DNA from: Persicitalea sp038235275
GTDB lineage: Bacteria > Bacteroidota > Bacteroidia > Cytophagales > Spirosomataceae
Direction: 5' to 3'
Length of the DNA stretch: 64,000 nt
NCBI GenBank assembly: GCA_038235275.1
Contig: JBBSUC010000024.1
Location: forward strand, 1-64,000
A program made the translations under genes and the position numbers. This document shows, in pieces, positions 53,759 to 61,976 of the stretch; the first letter of the stretch is position 1, and the number at the start of each line of letters is the position of its first letter. Under the pieces are notes generated by a model, which did not search any database, was not told where the DNA came from, and saw nothing but the letters and a program-made list of their open reading frames with translations.

Positions 53759-54763
53759 ATGCAACAACCTTCGAATAACATAAAGGTCAGTGTACTCCTT
53801 GCCGCCCGCAATGAGGAACACAACATCCTACGGTGCCTACAAGCGTTGGACAATATCGATTCCGAAAATTTCAACTATGAAGTTTTGATTGGTAATGATC
53901 AATCGACCGACCATACCGAGGCTATCACTCTAAATTTTATCCAAAATAAGCCCGCATTCAAATACCATTTTATAAGCTCCCAAACTGCCGGGTTGCGCGG
54001 CAAAGCAAACGTTCTGGCGCAATTATCCCATCACGCCAAGGGCAAATACTTTTTCTATTGCGACGCCGACATCGCCGTTGCGCCTAGCTGGATCACCCAA
54101 ATGTTGGGTTTATTTAAGGCCAACACCGGGGTAGTTGTCGGCGTGACGCGCATGACACCGTCCAGTGTTTTTGCCGCCATGCAGTCGCTCGAATGGCTTT
54201 TTTCATTGACGGCCATGCGGCTTTTCTCGCATTTTGAAGTGCCATTCACGGGCATGGGTAACAACATGGCCGTGAGTCGGGAAGCTTATGATGCAGTGGG
54301 TGGCTACCAAGGTATTGGTTTTTCAATTGTTGAGGACTTTGCCCTTTTTATGGCCGTCATCGACCAAGGCTATGATTTTGTGCAGGGCTTCCAACCGGGA
54401 ATTATCTCCATTTCTGAACCGACACGCAACCTTTCCGAACTCCTGGTTCAACGCAAGCGTTGGGTGAAAGGCGCGATGCAAGCTCCCTGGCAAATCAAGC
54501 TGAGTTTTTTTGCCTCGGCCCTATTTTTTCCAGTTCTGCTAATTTTGCTTTTCATTGCCCCCCTGTGGTCGGTAGGTCTGGCGTTACTTCACTATCTTTT
54601 GGTAACAATGATCGGTTTGACCGGACTTATTATTTTGCAACAAAAAGACCTCATTAAAAATCTCCCGCTGTTTTGGTTTTATTTCAACCTCAATAACAGC
54701 ACAATGCTCATCAACTACCTCCGCCCCACCACTACGGTTTGGAAAGGAAGAATTTACGCATGA
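53759..54763 (+). CDS. Family 2 glycosyltransferase with C-terminal membrane helices
   Basis: From the ATG at 53759 (MQQPSNNIKVSVLLAARN) the protein has 334 residues. It has a GT-A domain with IGNDQSTDHT, the DAD motif in FYCDADIAVAP, a VEDFALFMAVI acceptor region and QRKRW, then about two membrane helices at the C-terminus. A start 114 bp upstream lies inside the deacetylase gene and was rejected. It forms the third enzyme of a flippase, glycosyltransferase, deacetylase, glycosyltransferase series. Its QxxRW suggests a processive or lipid-linked product. A TatD-type gene follows. Confidence 0.92.
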   Translation: MQQPSNNIKVSVLLAARNEEHNILRCLQALDNIDSENFNYEVLIGNDQSTDHTEAITLNFIQNKPAFKYHFISSQTAGLRGKANVLAQLSHHAKGKYFFYCDADIAVAPSWITQMLGLFKANTGVVVGVTRMTPSSVFAAMQSLEWLFSLTAMRLFSHFEVPFTGMGNNMAVSREAYDAVGGYQGIGFSIVEDFALFMAVIDQGYDFVQGFQPGIISISEPTRNLSELLVQRKRWVKGAMQAPWQIKLSFFASALFFPVLLILLFIAPLWSVGLALLHYLLVTMIGLTGLIILQQKDLIKNLPLFWFYFNLNNSTMLINYLRPTTTVWKGRIYA

Positions 54764-54811
54764 AACCTCAACAAAAGATTGTTGCCTACAGCTAATAGCC
54801 GATAGCCAAAA

Positions 54812-55612
54812 ATGATCGAAACCCACGCCCATATTTACGACGAGCAATTTGCCGACGACCGTCAAGAAATGCTGCAATACGCCTGGAAAACAGGCATTCA
54901 GCAGATTTGGATGCCTAACTGTGACCATAAAACCATTCCCGGCATGATGGAGTTGGCCGACGCTCATCCCAAGCAATGTTTACCCATGATGGGACTGCAT
55001 CCTTGTTACGTGAAGGACAATTTTGAAACAGAACTCCAAATCGTGGAAGGCTGGCTGAACAAGCGCATATTCTTAGCCATCGGTGAAATTGGGATGGACT
55101 TGTATTGGGACAAAACCTTCCGCGCCCAACAGGAAGAGGCTTTTATGTACCAGTGCCAACTGGCTTTAAAACACAATATCTGGATCGACATTCATAGCCG
55201 GGAGGCTTTTTGGGAAACCGTGGCGTTGATTGAAAAAATAGGCAATCCGAAGTTGAAGGGCATATTTCATTGCTTCGTCGGCAATCTCGACGAAGCCAAT
55301 AAAGCCATCGAATTGGGTTTCAAACTCGGTATCGGTGGCGTCGTCACCTTCAAGAATGGGGGCTTGGATAAAGTATTGCCCCACATTGGAATCGAACATT
55401 TAGTATTGGAAACCGACAGCCCCTACCTTGCTCCTACTCCCTACCGGGGAAAACGCAATGAACCTGCGTACCTTGAAGTAATTGCCCAGCGAATTGCAGA
55501 TTTGAAGCAGCTTACGAAAGTTGAGGTAATCGGTGCAACCACCTCTAATGCCTTGTCCATGCTTCCGGAACTGCATCTGGAAACCGTTAGAATGGAACGG
55601 GGGAAAATCTGA
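54812..55612 (+). CDS. TatD-family metal-dependent hydrolase
   Basis: The 266-residue protein has the TatD amidohydrolase signatures: HAHIYDEQF (His-x-His), IGEIGMDLYW (Glu), DIHSREAF (His), IFHCFVGN (His) and LVLETDSPYLAP (Asp). TatD proteins are Mg-dependent 3'-5' exonucleases or DNases in DNA quality control; many homologs remain untested. The start MIETHAHIY fits the family. It ends 3 bp before the tRNA-Ser promoter. Confidence 0.94.
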   Translation: MIETHAHIYDEQFADDRQEMLQYAWKTGIQQIWMPNCDHKTIPGMMELADAHPKQCLPMMGLHPCYVKDNFETELQIVEGWLNKRIFLAIGEIGMDLYWDKTFRAQQEEAFMYQCQLALKHNIWIDIHSREAFWETVALIEKIGNPKLKGIFHCFVGNLDEANKAIELGFKLGIGGVVTFKNGGLDKVLPHIGIEHLVLETDSPYLAPTPYRGKRNEPAYLEVIAQRIADLKQLTKVEVIGATTSNALSMLPELHLETVRMERGKI

Positions 55613-55614
55613 GG

Positions 55615-55645
55615 TTTGAAAAAAGGCGACTTTCCCTTACCTTTG
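55615..55645 (+). promoter_or_regulatory. Consensus Bacteroidota promoter of tRNA-Ser
   Basis: TTTG at 55615-55618 and TACCTTTG at 55638-55645 are separated by exactly 19 bp, a full match to the -33/-7 consensus. The -7 box ends 19 bp before the tRNA. The -33 box begins 2 bp after the last base of the tatD stop codon. Confidence 0.93.
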
Positions 55646-55663
55646 CAGCCGTTCGTAATAAAT

Positions 55664-55750
<87 letters not shown>

Positions 55751-55755
55751 CAATG

Positions 55756-55789
55756 TGCCGTTTCTGTTATCAGGAACGGCATATTTTTT
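55756..55789 (+). terminator. Rho-independent terminator of tRNA-Ser
   Basis: TGCCGTTTCTG at 55756-55766 pairs over 11 bp (one G-T pair) with CAGGAACGGCA at 55771-55781 around a TTAT loop. A T-run follows at 55784-55789. It begins 6 bp after the tRNA 3' end. Confidence 0.93.
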
Positions 55790-55910
55790 AATTTAAGGAC
55801 CATTCTTCCGAATTTTTCGATCCTTTACTTTACATTCAACGGTCGATATTCCTATATTGGAGAAATTTTTCATAGCTGACCATTTCAAATCAACTTAACC
55901 CGGTACACCG

Positions 55911-56450
55911 ATGATGCGTAAACTACTGTTCTTGTTTCTAATGGGCAGTTTGCCCTTTTTGTATTCCTGCGACAAGCTGAAAGGCGACGTCGGCCCGGCC
56001 GGTCCCCAGGGCGAACAGGGCGTGGCTGGCCCGAAGGGCGACAAAGGAGAATCCGGCAGTTCGGACGGCGGCGGTGCTCTGCAGTTCACCCGCGACACGG
56101 CATCCACTGACGCCGATGGGGCCGTGGGATTCGGGTTTACTTTGACCCAGCAAAACGCCAACGCCATTGAAAAGGGCGTGATTCTGGTGTATGCCAAGAG
56201 TGGAGGCTTTTGGTTTCCGCTGCCGGGAATCGTGTTCTTTGGCGAAGAAGTGACCAACTACACATTTCTTTATAACGTGGAGAAGCTGGCGATGAATCTG
56301 GTAGTTTTTGAAACTGTTGAAAAGCCCAAAGTCAGGAAATTCCAAAGCATCAGGGTGGTGGTAGTTCCTGCCTCAAACGGAAGGCTAGACGCCGAAGTGG
56401 ATTACAAAGACTACCAAGCCGTCCGCAAAGCCTTCAACCTGCCGGAATAA
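55911..56450 (+). CDS. Collagen-like repeat lipoprotein
   Basis: The 179-residue protein has a lipobox ending LYSC (Cys at about 20). Directly after it come about nine Gly-X-Y triplets (GDVGPAGPQGEQGVAGPKG and so on), a short collagen-like stalk. A globular domain of about 120 residues follows that is rich in aromatic and beta-prone residues (GVILVYAKSGGFWFPLPGIV). Such Cytophagales proteins are common, but their function is unknown; a trimeric stalk displaying the head domain on the surface is inference. The start could be either of two adjacent ATGs. Confidence 0.85.
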   Translation: MMRKLLFLFLMGSLPFLYSCDKLKGDVGPAGPQGEQGVAGPKGDKGESGSSDGGGALQFTRDTASTDADGAVGFGFTLTQQNANAIEKGVILVYAKSGGFWFPLPGIVFFGEEVTNYTFLYNVEKLAMNLVVFETVEKPKVRKFQSIRVVVVPASNGRLDAEVDYKDYQAVRKAFNLPE

Positions 56451-56583
56451 TTGACTTGCCGACAAACAATAATGTTAGAGTATTTTCATGATCGAGGCTG
56501 GAATTTTTCCGGCCTTTTTTTCTGTCCGGCACGGTGTTACTTGTTTTTCCAACATTCTTTCTATTTCCTTATTCTTTAAACAC

Positions 56584-58101
56584 GTGGCAATCAGCACCGA
56601 AAATGTCAGGTTGGTTTTTGGCCTTAAAATCAAGCAATTGCGTCTTGACCGCGCGCTGTCGCTCAATGATTTGTCGCAAAAATCCGGACTCTCAATTTCC
56701 TATATCAACGAAATTGAGAAAGGCAAAAAGTATCCCAAAGCTGACAAAATCATCGCCCTGGCTCAGGCGCTGGATTCGGATTACGACACTCTGGTGTCAC
56801 TGAAACTGAGCAAGCGACTCGAACCGATTTCGGAACTTCTCAGCTCCAACATCCTGACGGAATTACCGCTCGACTTGTTCGGCATTGACCAATCGAACCT
56901 TCTGGAAATGCTTTCGGATGCGCCCACCAAAGTCAGCGCGTTCATTGGTACCTTGATCGAAATTTCGCGCAATTACAATATGTCGGTCGAGCAATTTTAT
57001 TTTTCGGCCCTCCGCACCTACCAGGAGATGCACGACAACTACTTCGAGGACATCGAGGTCGCCGCCGAGAAGTTTTTGGCGGAAAAAAAAGTGGATGAAG
57101 GCACCATCCTGGACGAAGACTACATGGTGCAAGTGTTGCAAAAAAATTATGGCTACGAAATAGAACAAATCGACAAACGCGCCCATCCCGAGTTGAAAGC
57201 AGTCCGCTCACTCACAATTCCCCGGCCGGAAGGTCAAAAACTATTGGTTAACAGCAGCCTTTCTTCGGTACAAAAATCCTTCATCTACGGTCGGGAAATT
57301 GGCTATCAATACCTTTTTCTTACCAACCGACTTTATACAACTTCCGTTTTAGAAGCCGATTCCTTTGAACATCTGCTAAACAACTTTAAAGCATCCTACT
57401 TTGCCAGCGCCATTATCGTCCGCCAGTCGCTATTGGTACCCAAGTTAAAAGAATTCTTTGCTATTAATACCTGGCAACCGGAACGGCTTCTGGACATGAT
57501 CGACTATTTTAACACGACTCCGGAATCATTTTGTTACCGCATCAGTAATATATTGCCCAAGCATTTCGGCATTAACCAGTTGTTTTTTCTTCGCTTCAAT
57601 AATTTTGCGGGTCAAAACCAGTTTGAGTTGACCAAGGAGATGCATATCGCCCGTAAGCACATTCCTCATACCGTTAAGGACGAGTACTATTGCCGCCGCT
57701 GGCTTTCGCTCACCGTTCTGCAAGATTTGGCTGATTGTACCAAAGAGGACAGAAACGGAGCAGTCACGTTGTGTAAAGCCCAAATTTCCAAATACGTAGA
57801 TAGCGGAGAAGAATACCTGATGGTCAGTTTTGCCAAATCCGCGTCGAACTCGCATAGTCCAAACGTGAGCGTGTCGATGGGAATCTTTTTGAACGAGGAT
57901 TCCCGGAGGATCATCGGGTTTCTGAATGACCCCAACCTGCGATTGCGACTCGTCAATGAAACCTGCGAGCGCTGCACCCTTTTCGACTGTAAAGAACGAA
58001 TGGCCGCACCGACAGTTTTGCAGCGTCGGCACAAGCACGAAGAATTGAAGAAAAGTATTACAGCCTTGTTGAATAGCAAAGCAAAAGCCATCAGCCCTTA
58101 A
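56584..58101 (+). CDS. RamB/ScfR-type XRE transcriptional regulator (short-chain acyl-CoA family)
   Basis: I place the start at the GTG at 56584 (505 residues), since the frame before it reads as non-coding. The N-terminal HTH (about 10-70) has LKIKQLRLDRALSLNDLSQK and SYINEIEKGKKYPK. The middle region corresponds to the IrrE/ImmA-like domain, but the HExxH metal site is replaced by GREIGYQYL near residue 234, so it is probably not a peptidase. A C-terminal DUF2083-like domain ends with ETCERCTLFDCKERMAAP, the Cys-rich family mark. RamB-type proteins control acetate or propionate metabolism genes. The convergent acyl-CoA dehydrogenase gene overlaps it by 11 bp. Confidence 0.87.
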   Translation: MAISTENVRLVFGLKIKQLRLDRALSLNDLSQKSGLSISYINEIEKGKKYPKADKIIALAQALDSDYDTLVSLKLSKRLEPISELLSSNILTELPLDLFGIDQSNLLEMLSDAPTKVSAFIGTLIEISRNYNMSVEQFYFSALRTYQEMHDNYFEDIEVAAEKFLAEKKVDEGTILDEDYMVQVLQKNYGYEIEQIDKRAHPELKAVRSLTIPRPEGQKLLVNSSLSSVQKSFIYGREIGYQYLFLTNRLYTTSVLEADSFEHLLNNFKASYFASAIIVRQSLLVPKLKEFFAINTWQPERLLDMIDYFNTTPESFCYRISNILPKHFGINQLFFLRFNNFAGQNQFELTKEMHIARKHIPHTVKDEYYCRRWLSLTVLQDLADCTKEDRNGAVTLCKAQISKYVDSGEEYLMVSFAKSASNSHSPNVSVSMGIFLNEDSRRIIGFLNDPNLRLRLVNETCERCTLFDCKERMAAPTVLQRRHKHEELKKSITALLNSKAKAISP

Positions 58102-59251
58102 AAGCCGGAATCCCGGTAATTTCTGCGCCCAAAATGAGCAGATGAATGTCGTGGGTGCCCTCATAGGTCACGACCGACTCGAGGTTCATCATGTGCCGCA
58201 TGATAGGATAATCGCCCGTAATGCCGTTGCCGCCCAAAATTTGCCGGGCCTCGCGGGCGACAGCCAACGCCATTGCCACGTTGTTTCTTTTAGCCAGCGA
58301 TATTTGAGTCGAAGTTGCCTTGCCTTCATTTTTTAGCACGCCAAGCCGCCAGGCTACGAGTTGGGCTTTGGTAATTTCGGTAAGCATTTCAGCCAACTTT
58401 TTCTGGGTAAGTTGAAAGGCAGCAATGGGTTTGTCAAATTGAATGCGTTGGGCGGCATAATGTACCGCCGTTTCGTAGCAGTCGATGGCCGCACCGATGG
58501 CACCCCAAGCAATGCCATAACGGGCGTTATCGAGGCATTGTAGCGCGGCTCCCACCCCCAGAGCTCCGGGAAGTATGTTTTCTTTGGGAACTGGCACATC
58601 GTTAAAAACCAGTTCACCCGTAGCGCTCGTCCGCAGGGACCATTTGTTTGTAATTTCAGGCGTTGTGAAGCCCTCCATGCCTCTTTCCATAATAATTCCC
58701 TGCACTCGCCCGGCGGGATTCCGTGCCCAAACGACCGCAACATCGGCCAACGGTGCGTTAGAAATCCAGGTTTTAGAACCGTTCAGTACATATTTTCCGT
58801 CAACCTCCGTGAAACGCGATTGCATCCCCGCCGGATTGGAGCCGTGGTCAGGTTCGGTCAGGCCAAAGCACCCCAAAAACTCGCCCGAAGCAAGTTTGGG
58901 CAAGTACTTTTGCTTTTGTTCTTCGGAACCGAATTTGTAAATCGGCCCGATAACCAACGAGTTTTGCACCGAAAGCGTGGAACGCATGCCCGAATCGCCG
59001 CGTTCGATTTCCTGACACACCAAGCCATAGCTAATGTAATCTGCCCCCGTACCACCATATTCTTCCGGCAGAGTAACGCCCATAATCCCCAAATCGCCAA
59101 AGCGTTTTACCAGGTAGGCGGGAAAAGCCGCCCGCTGCGCGTAGGAGTCGATGATAGGTTTTATCTCGGTATCCGTAAATTTGGCCACCGATTGGCGGAT
59201 GATCCGGTTCTCCTCGGTGAGAAGTTCGTCTATGTTGAAGAAGTCAGTCAT
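58091..59251 (-). CDS. Acyl-CoA dehydrogenase, glutaryl-CoA dehydrogenase-like
   Basis: The 386-residue FAD enzyme has the acyl-CoA dehydrogenase order: N-terminal helices, beta domain with CFGLTEPDHGSNPAGMQSRF and WISNAPLADVAVVWAR, and a C-terminal helical domain with RQILGGNGITGDYP and the catalytic Glu364 in TYEGTHDIHLLILG. Segments ERGDSGMRSTLSVQNSLV and YGGTGADYISYG are closest to glutaryl-CoA dehydrogenases (lysine/tryptophan breakdown), but substrate assignment needs more than motif reading. It ends inside the RamB-type regulator gene (11-bp overlap, convergent). Confidence 0.94.
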   Translation of the reverse strand: MTDFFNIDELLTEENRIIRQSVAKFTDTEIKPIIDSYAQRAAFPAYLVKRFGDLGIMGVTLPEEYGGTGADYISYGLVCQEIERGDSGMRSTLSVQNSLVIGPIYKFGSEEQKQKYLPKLASGEFLGCFGLTEPDHGSNPAGMQSRFTEVDGKYVLNGSKTWISNAPLADVAVVWARNPAGRVQGIIMERGMEGFTTPEITNKWSLRTSATGELVFNDVPVPKENILPGALGVGAALQCLDNARYGIAWGAIGAAIDCYETAVHYAAQRIQFDKPIAAFQLTQKKLAEMLTEITKAQLVAWRLGVLKNEGKATSTQISLAKRNNVAMALAVAREARQILGGNGITGDYPIMRHMMNLESVVTYEGTHDIHLLILGAEITGIPAFKG

Positions 59252-59329
59252 TTATTTAATGGATAAAGAACAATTTAAAGTAGTTCGATTTGGTATCTTG
59301 TCCAAACCAATGACAAAAAATTATAAATT

Positions 59330-59671
59330 ATGGCTTCATATGTGATGGGGGGGCTTTATGTTTTGGCAGGTATTTATCACTTCGTCAGCCCGAATTTTTA
59401 TTTGAAAATCATGCCTCCGTACCTGCCCTACCACGCGTTTCTGGTAGCAGCATCAGGTTTGGCTGAAATCGTACTCGGCGTTATGCTTTTTATTCCCGTC
59501 ACCCGGAGTTGGGCCGCCTGGGGAATTATTCTCCTGTTAATTGCTGTTTTTCCGGCTAATCTTTACATGGCCTACGGTACCCAATTTCAGGATATTTCCC
59601 CCTGGATTCGCTGGGGACGTCTTCCCATCCAATTTTTGCTTATCTGGTGGGCTTACCAATACGTCAAATAA
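59330..59671 (+). CDS. DoxX-family membrane protein
   Basis: The 113-residue protein has four membrane helices and the DoxX-like beginning MGGLYVLAGIYHFVSPNFYL, then IMPPYLPYHAFLVAASGLAEI and VFPANLYMAYGTQFQ. Relatives are found with redox or sulfur enzymes, but most have no known reaction. It is divergent from the acyl-CoA dehydrogenase (78-bp gap). The next gene starts 31 bp downstream, so co-transcription with the FAD enzyme is possible. Confidence 0.9.
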   Translation: MASYVMGGLYVLAGIYHFVSPNFYLKIMPPYLPYHAFLVAASGLAEIVLGVMLFIPVTRSWAAWGIILLLIAVFPANLYMAYGTQFQDISPWIRWGRLPIQFLLIWWAYQYVK

Positions 59672-59702
59672 TCCTTCAGTATTAATCATACACCACTCCT
59701 AA

Positions 59703-61280
59703 TTGCCCCGCACCAAACAATACATCCTTACGCCCGAAGTGGCGATGGAAGAAACCAGCTTCCGGGAATACGTTCTGTCCGACCTCCAAATCAGTCAGCA
59801 GGAAAGTGTGATTCTTCGCAAAACCCGGCAGTCTATCGACGCACGTGGCCAGCAGGTGAAGGTCAACGTGCAGGTCGATGTGTTTATCGATGAGGCACCC
59901 GACGATTTCATCGAGTATAAAAAGCCGTTGACCGACGTCGGTCAACGGCCTGCGGTGGTCATTGTGGGCTGCGGCCCGGCCGGGACATTCGCGGCTTTGC
60001 GCCTAATCGAGCTTGGTTTTAAGCCCATCATTCTGGAACGCGGTAAAGACGTCCGGGCGCGGCGGCGCGATTTGGCGGCGATAAACAAGCAGCATACCGT
60101 CAATCCTGACTCAAATTATTGCTTTGGCGAGGGTGGCGCGGGAACATATTCCGACGGCAAGCTTTACACTCGCTCCAACAAACGCGGCAACATCCGGCGC
60201 ATTCTGGAAATATTCGTCGCTCACGGGGCTAATGAAGATATATTAGTAGAGGCGCATCCGCACATCGGCACCAATAAGCTCCCCAAAATAGTGGCCGAAA
60301 TGCGGGAAACTATTCTGCAAGCCGGTGGCGAGATTCATTTCGACTGCCGGGTCGAAGATTTTTTACTGAAAAATCAAGAAATAAAAGGCGTCGTTACCGC
60401 CGATGGTCGAGAATTTATCGGAATCAGCGTTATTCTGGCCACGGGCCATTCAGCGCGGGATATTTTTGAATTATTGCAGAAACGCCAGGTCCGGATCGAG
60501 GAAAAACCCTTCGCGATGGGCGTCCGCATCGAACACCCGCAGCGCGTGATTGACCGCATTCAGTATCGCTGCGGAACTGACCGGGGCCCCTACCTCCCGG
60601 CGGCCTCCTACAATTTAGTGACGCAGACCTATTTTGGCGGAATACAGCGTGGCGTTTTTTCATTTTGCATGTGTCCGGGCGGTTTTATCGTCCCGGCGGC
60701 TACGGCACCCGGCGAGCTGGTAGTCAACGGAATGTCACCCTCAAGGCGGGATTCGCGTTACGCCAATTCGGGCATTGTGGTGGCCGTGCAGCCGGAGGAC
60801 ACCAAAAAATACGCCGAATTTGGCCCATTGGCGGGCTTACAATTACAACGCGAAGTCGAGCAAACCGCTTGTCGCTTAGCGGGGAATGGCCAGGCGGCTC
60901 CCGGTCAGTTGGTCAGCGATTTTGTGGCGGGAAAAACCTCCGCGGAGCTGCGCGATACTTCCTATCAGCCTGGTCTGGTTTCGATGGACATGCGCGACGT
61001 GCTGCCTGACCATATCGCTTTGCCGCTGCGAGATGGCTTACAGCAGTTCGGTAAGAAAATGCGAGGCTACCTTAGCTCGGAGGCCCAACTGATCGGGATA
61101 GAAAGCCGCACCTCCTCGCCCGTCAGGATTCCACGCGACGCCAAAACCTGCGAGCATCCCGAGGTGAAACGACTTTTTCCCTGCGGCGAAGGGGCGGGCT
61201 ACGCGGGCGGCATCATGTCGGCGGCGATGGATGGCGAACGTTGCGCCGAGCAGTTGGTGTTGCTTTATAGTAAAAAGTAA
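59703..61280 (+). CDS. FAD-dependent oxidoreductase (NAD(P)/FAD-binding, uncharacterised family)
   Basis: The 525-residue protein starts at the TTG at 59703, since its N-terminal RTKQYILTPEVAMEETSF part is conserved in type; the ATG at 59745 would remove it. After an N-terminal domain (about 1-80) comes the dinucleotide-binding VVIVGCGPAGTFAALRLIEL. Then FGEGGAGTYSDGKLYTRS and a C-terminal FPCGEGAGYAGGIMSAAMDG complete the FAD fold. This family of flavoproteins is widespread, but the substrate is unknown. It is followed after 12 bp by the NUDIX gene. Confidence 0.92.
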   Translation: MPRTKQYILTPEVAMEETSFREYVLSDLQISQQESVILRKTRQSIDARGQQVKVNVQVDVFIDEAPDDFIEYKKPLTDVGQRPAVVIVGCGPAGTFAALRLIELGFKPIILERGKDVRARRRDLAAINKQHTVNPDSNYCFGEGGAGTYSDGKLYTRSNKRGNIRRILEIFVAHGANEDILVEAHPHIGTNKLPKIVAEMRETILQAGGEIHFDCRVEDFLLKNQEIKGVVTADGREFIGISVILATGHSARDIFELLQKRQVRIEEKPFAMGVRIEHPQRVIDRIQYRCGTDRGPYLPAASYNLVTQTYFGGIQRGVFSFCMCPGGFIVPAATAPGELVVNGMSPSRRDSRYANSGIVVAVQPEDTKKYAEFGPLAGLQLQREVEQTACRLAGNGQAAPGQLVSDFVAGKTSAELRDTSYQPGLVSMDMRDVLPDHIALPLRDGLQQFGKKMRGYLSSEAQLIGIESRTSSPVRIPRDAKTCEHPEVKRLFPCGEGAGYAGGIMSAAMDGERCAEQLVLLYSKK

Positions 61281-61292
61281 TCGACGCCAGTC

Positions 61293-61922
61293 ATGCCACA
61301 CCTTTTTTTTGAAGTATTCACCAATAGTTTATCAGCTAAATTCAAGCGACCGTTATCCGGCAAGTTGGCTCACGCCCGAATGCTCGCCAATTCGGAATCT
61401 CGCCTAAATGCCAAACCTGACGTTCGAACCCGGAAAAGCGCAGTACTGATCTTGTTTTATCCGCACCAAGGCGAAGTCTATTTGCCCCTCATCCTGCGTC
61501 CCGCTTACGACGGCGTTCATTCGGGTCAAATGGCTTTTCCAGGCGGCCGCTACGAACCGACGGATGAAAACCTTATCCGCACCGCTAAGCGAGAAGCGCA
61601 GGAAGAAATCGGCCTGCGCTTGACTGACGTGAGGGTGGCAGGCGTTTTAACCCAAGTCTTTATCCCGCCCAGTAATTTTCTGGTTCTTCCCGTAGTAGCC
61701 CATATCCCCTACCGGCCCGAATTCTTCCCTGACCCGCGTGAAGTGGAAAAGGTTTTGGAAGTGCCTTTGCGGGAGATAGAAGACAAAACCATCATCGACA
61801 GCAGCGAAATTCAGGTAGCGGACCATCTCATCCAGGCCCCACACTACCTTATCCAGCAATATAAAGTTTGGGGAGCCACCGCAATGATGATTAGCGAGAT
61901 GTTAGACGTTCTGCATTCTTAG
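61293..61922 (+). CDS. NUDIX hydrolase, probable CoA pyrophosphatase (NudL-like)
   Basis: The 209-residue protein has the NudL-type Nudix box FPGGRYEPTDENLIRTAKRE followed by AQEEIGLRL, where the Arg-Glu and Glu-Glu residues bind Mg. Family members split CoA or acyl-CoA into 4'-phosphopantetheine and 3',5'-ADP. LILRPAYDGVHSGQMAFPGG is the region before the box typical of CoA pyrophosphatases. The length is normal. It lies between the FAD enzyme and parC and probably shares the upstream transcript. Confidence 0.92.
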   Translation: MPHLFFEVFTNSLSAKFKRPLSGKLAHARMLANSESRLNAKPDVRTRKSAVLILFYPHQGEVYLPLILRPAYDGVHSGQMAFPGGRYEPTDENLIRTAKREAQEEIGLRLTDVRVAGVLTQVFIPPSNFLVLPVVAHIPYRPEFFPDPREVEKVLEVPLREIEDKTIIDSSEIQVADHLIQAPHYLIQQYKVWGATAMMISEMLDVLHS

Positions 61923-61976
61923 CCTTTTTTCGTATTTTTACCCCCCACCATAACCTACGATCCCTTTCTCCCCTGC

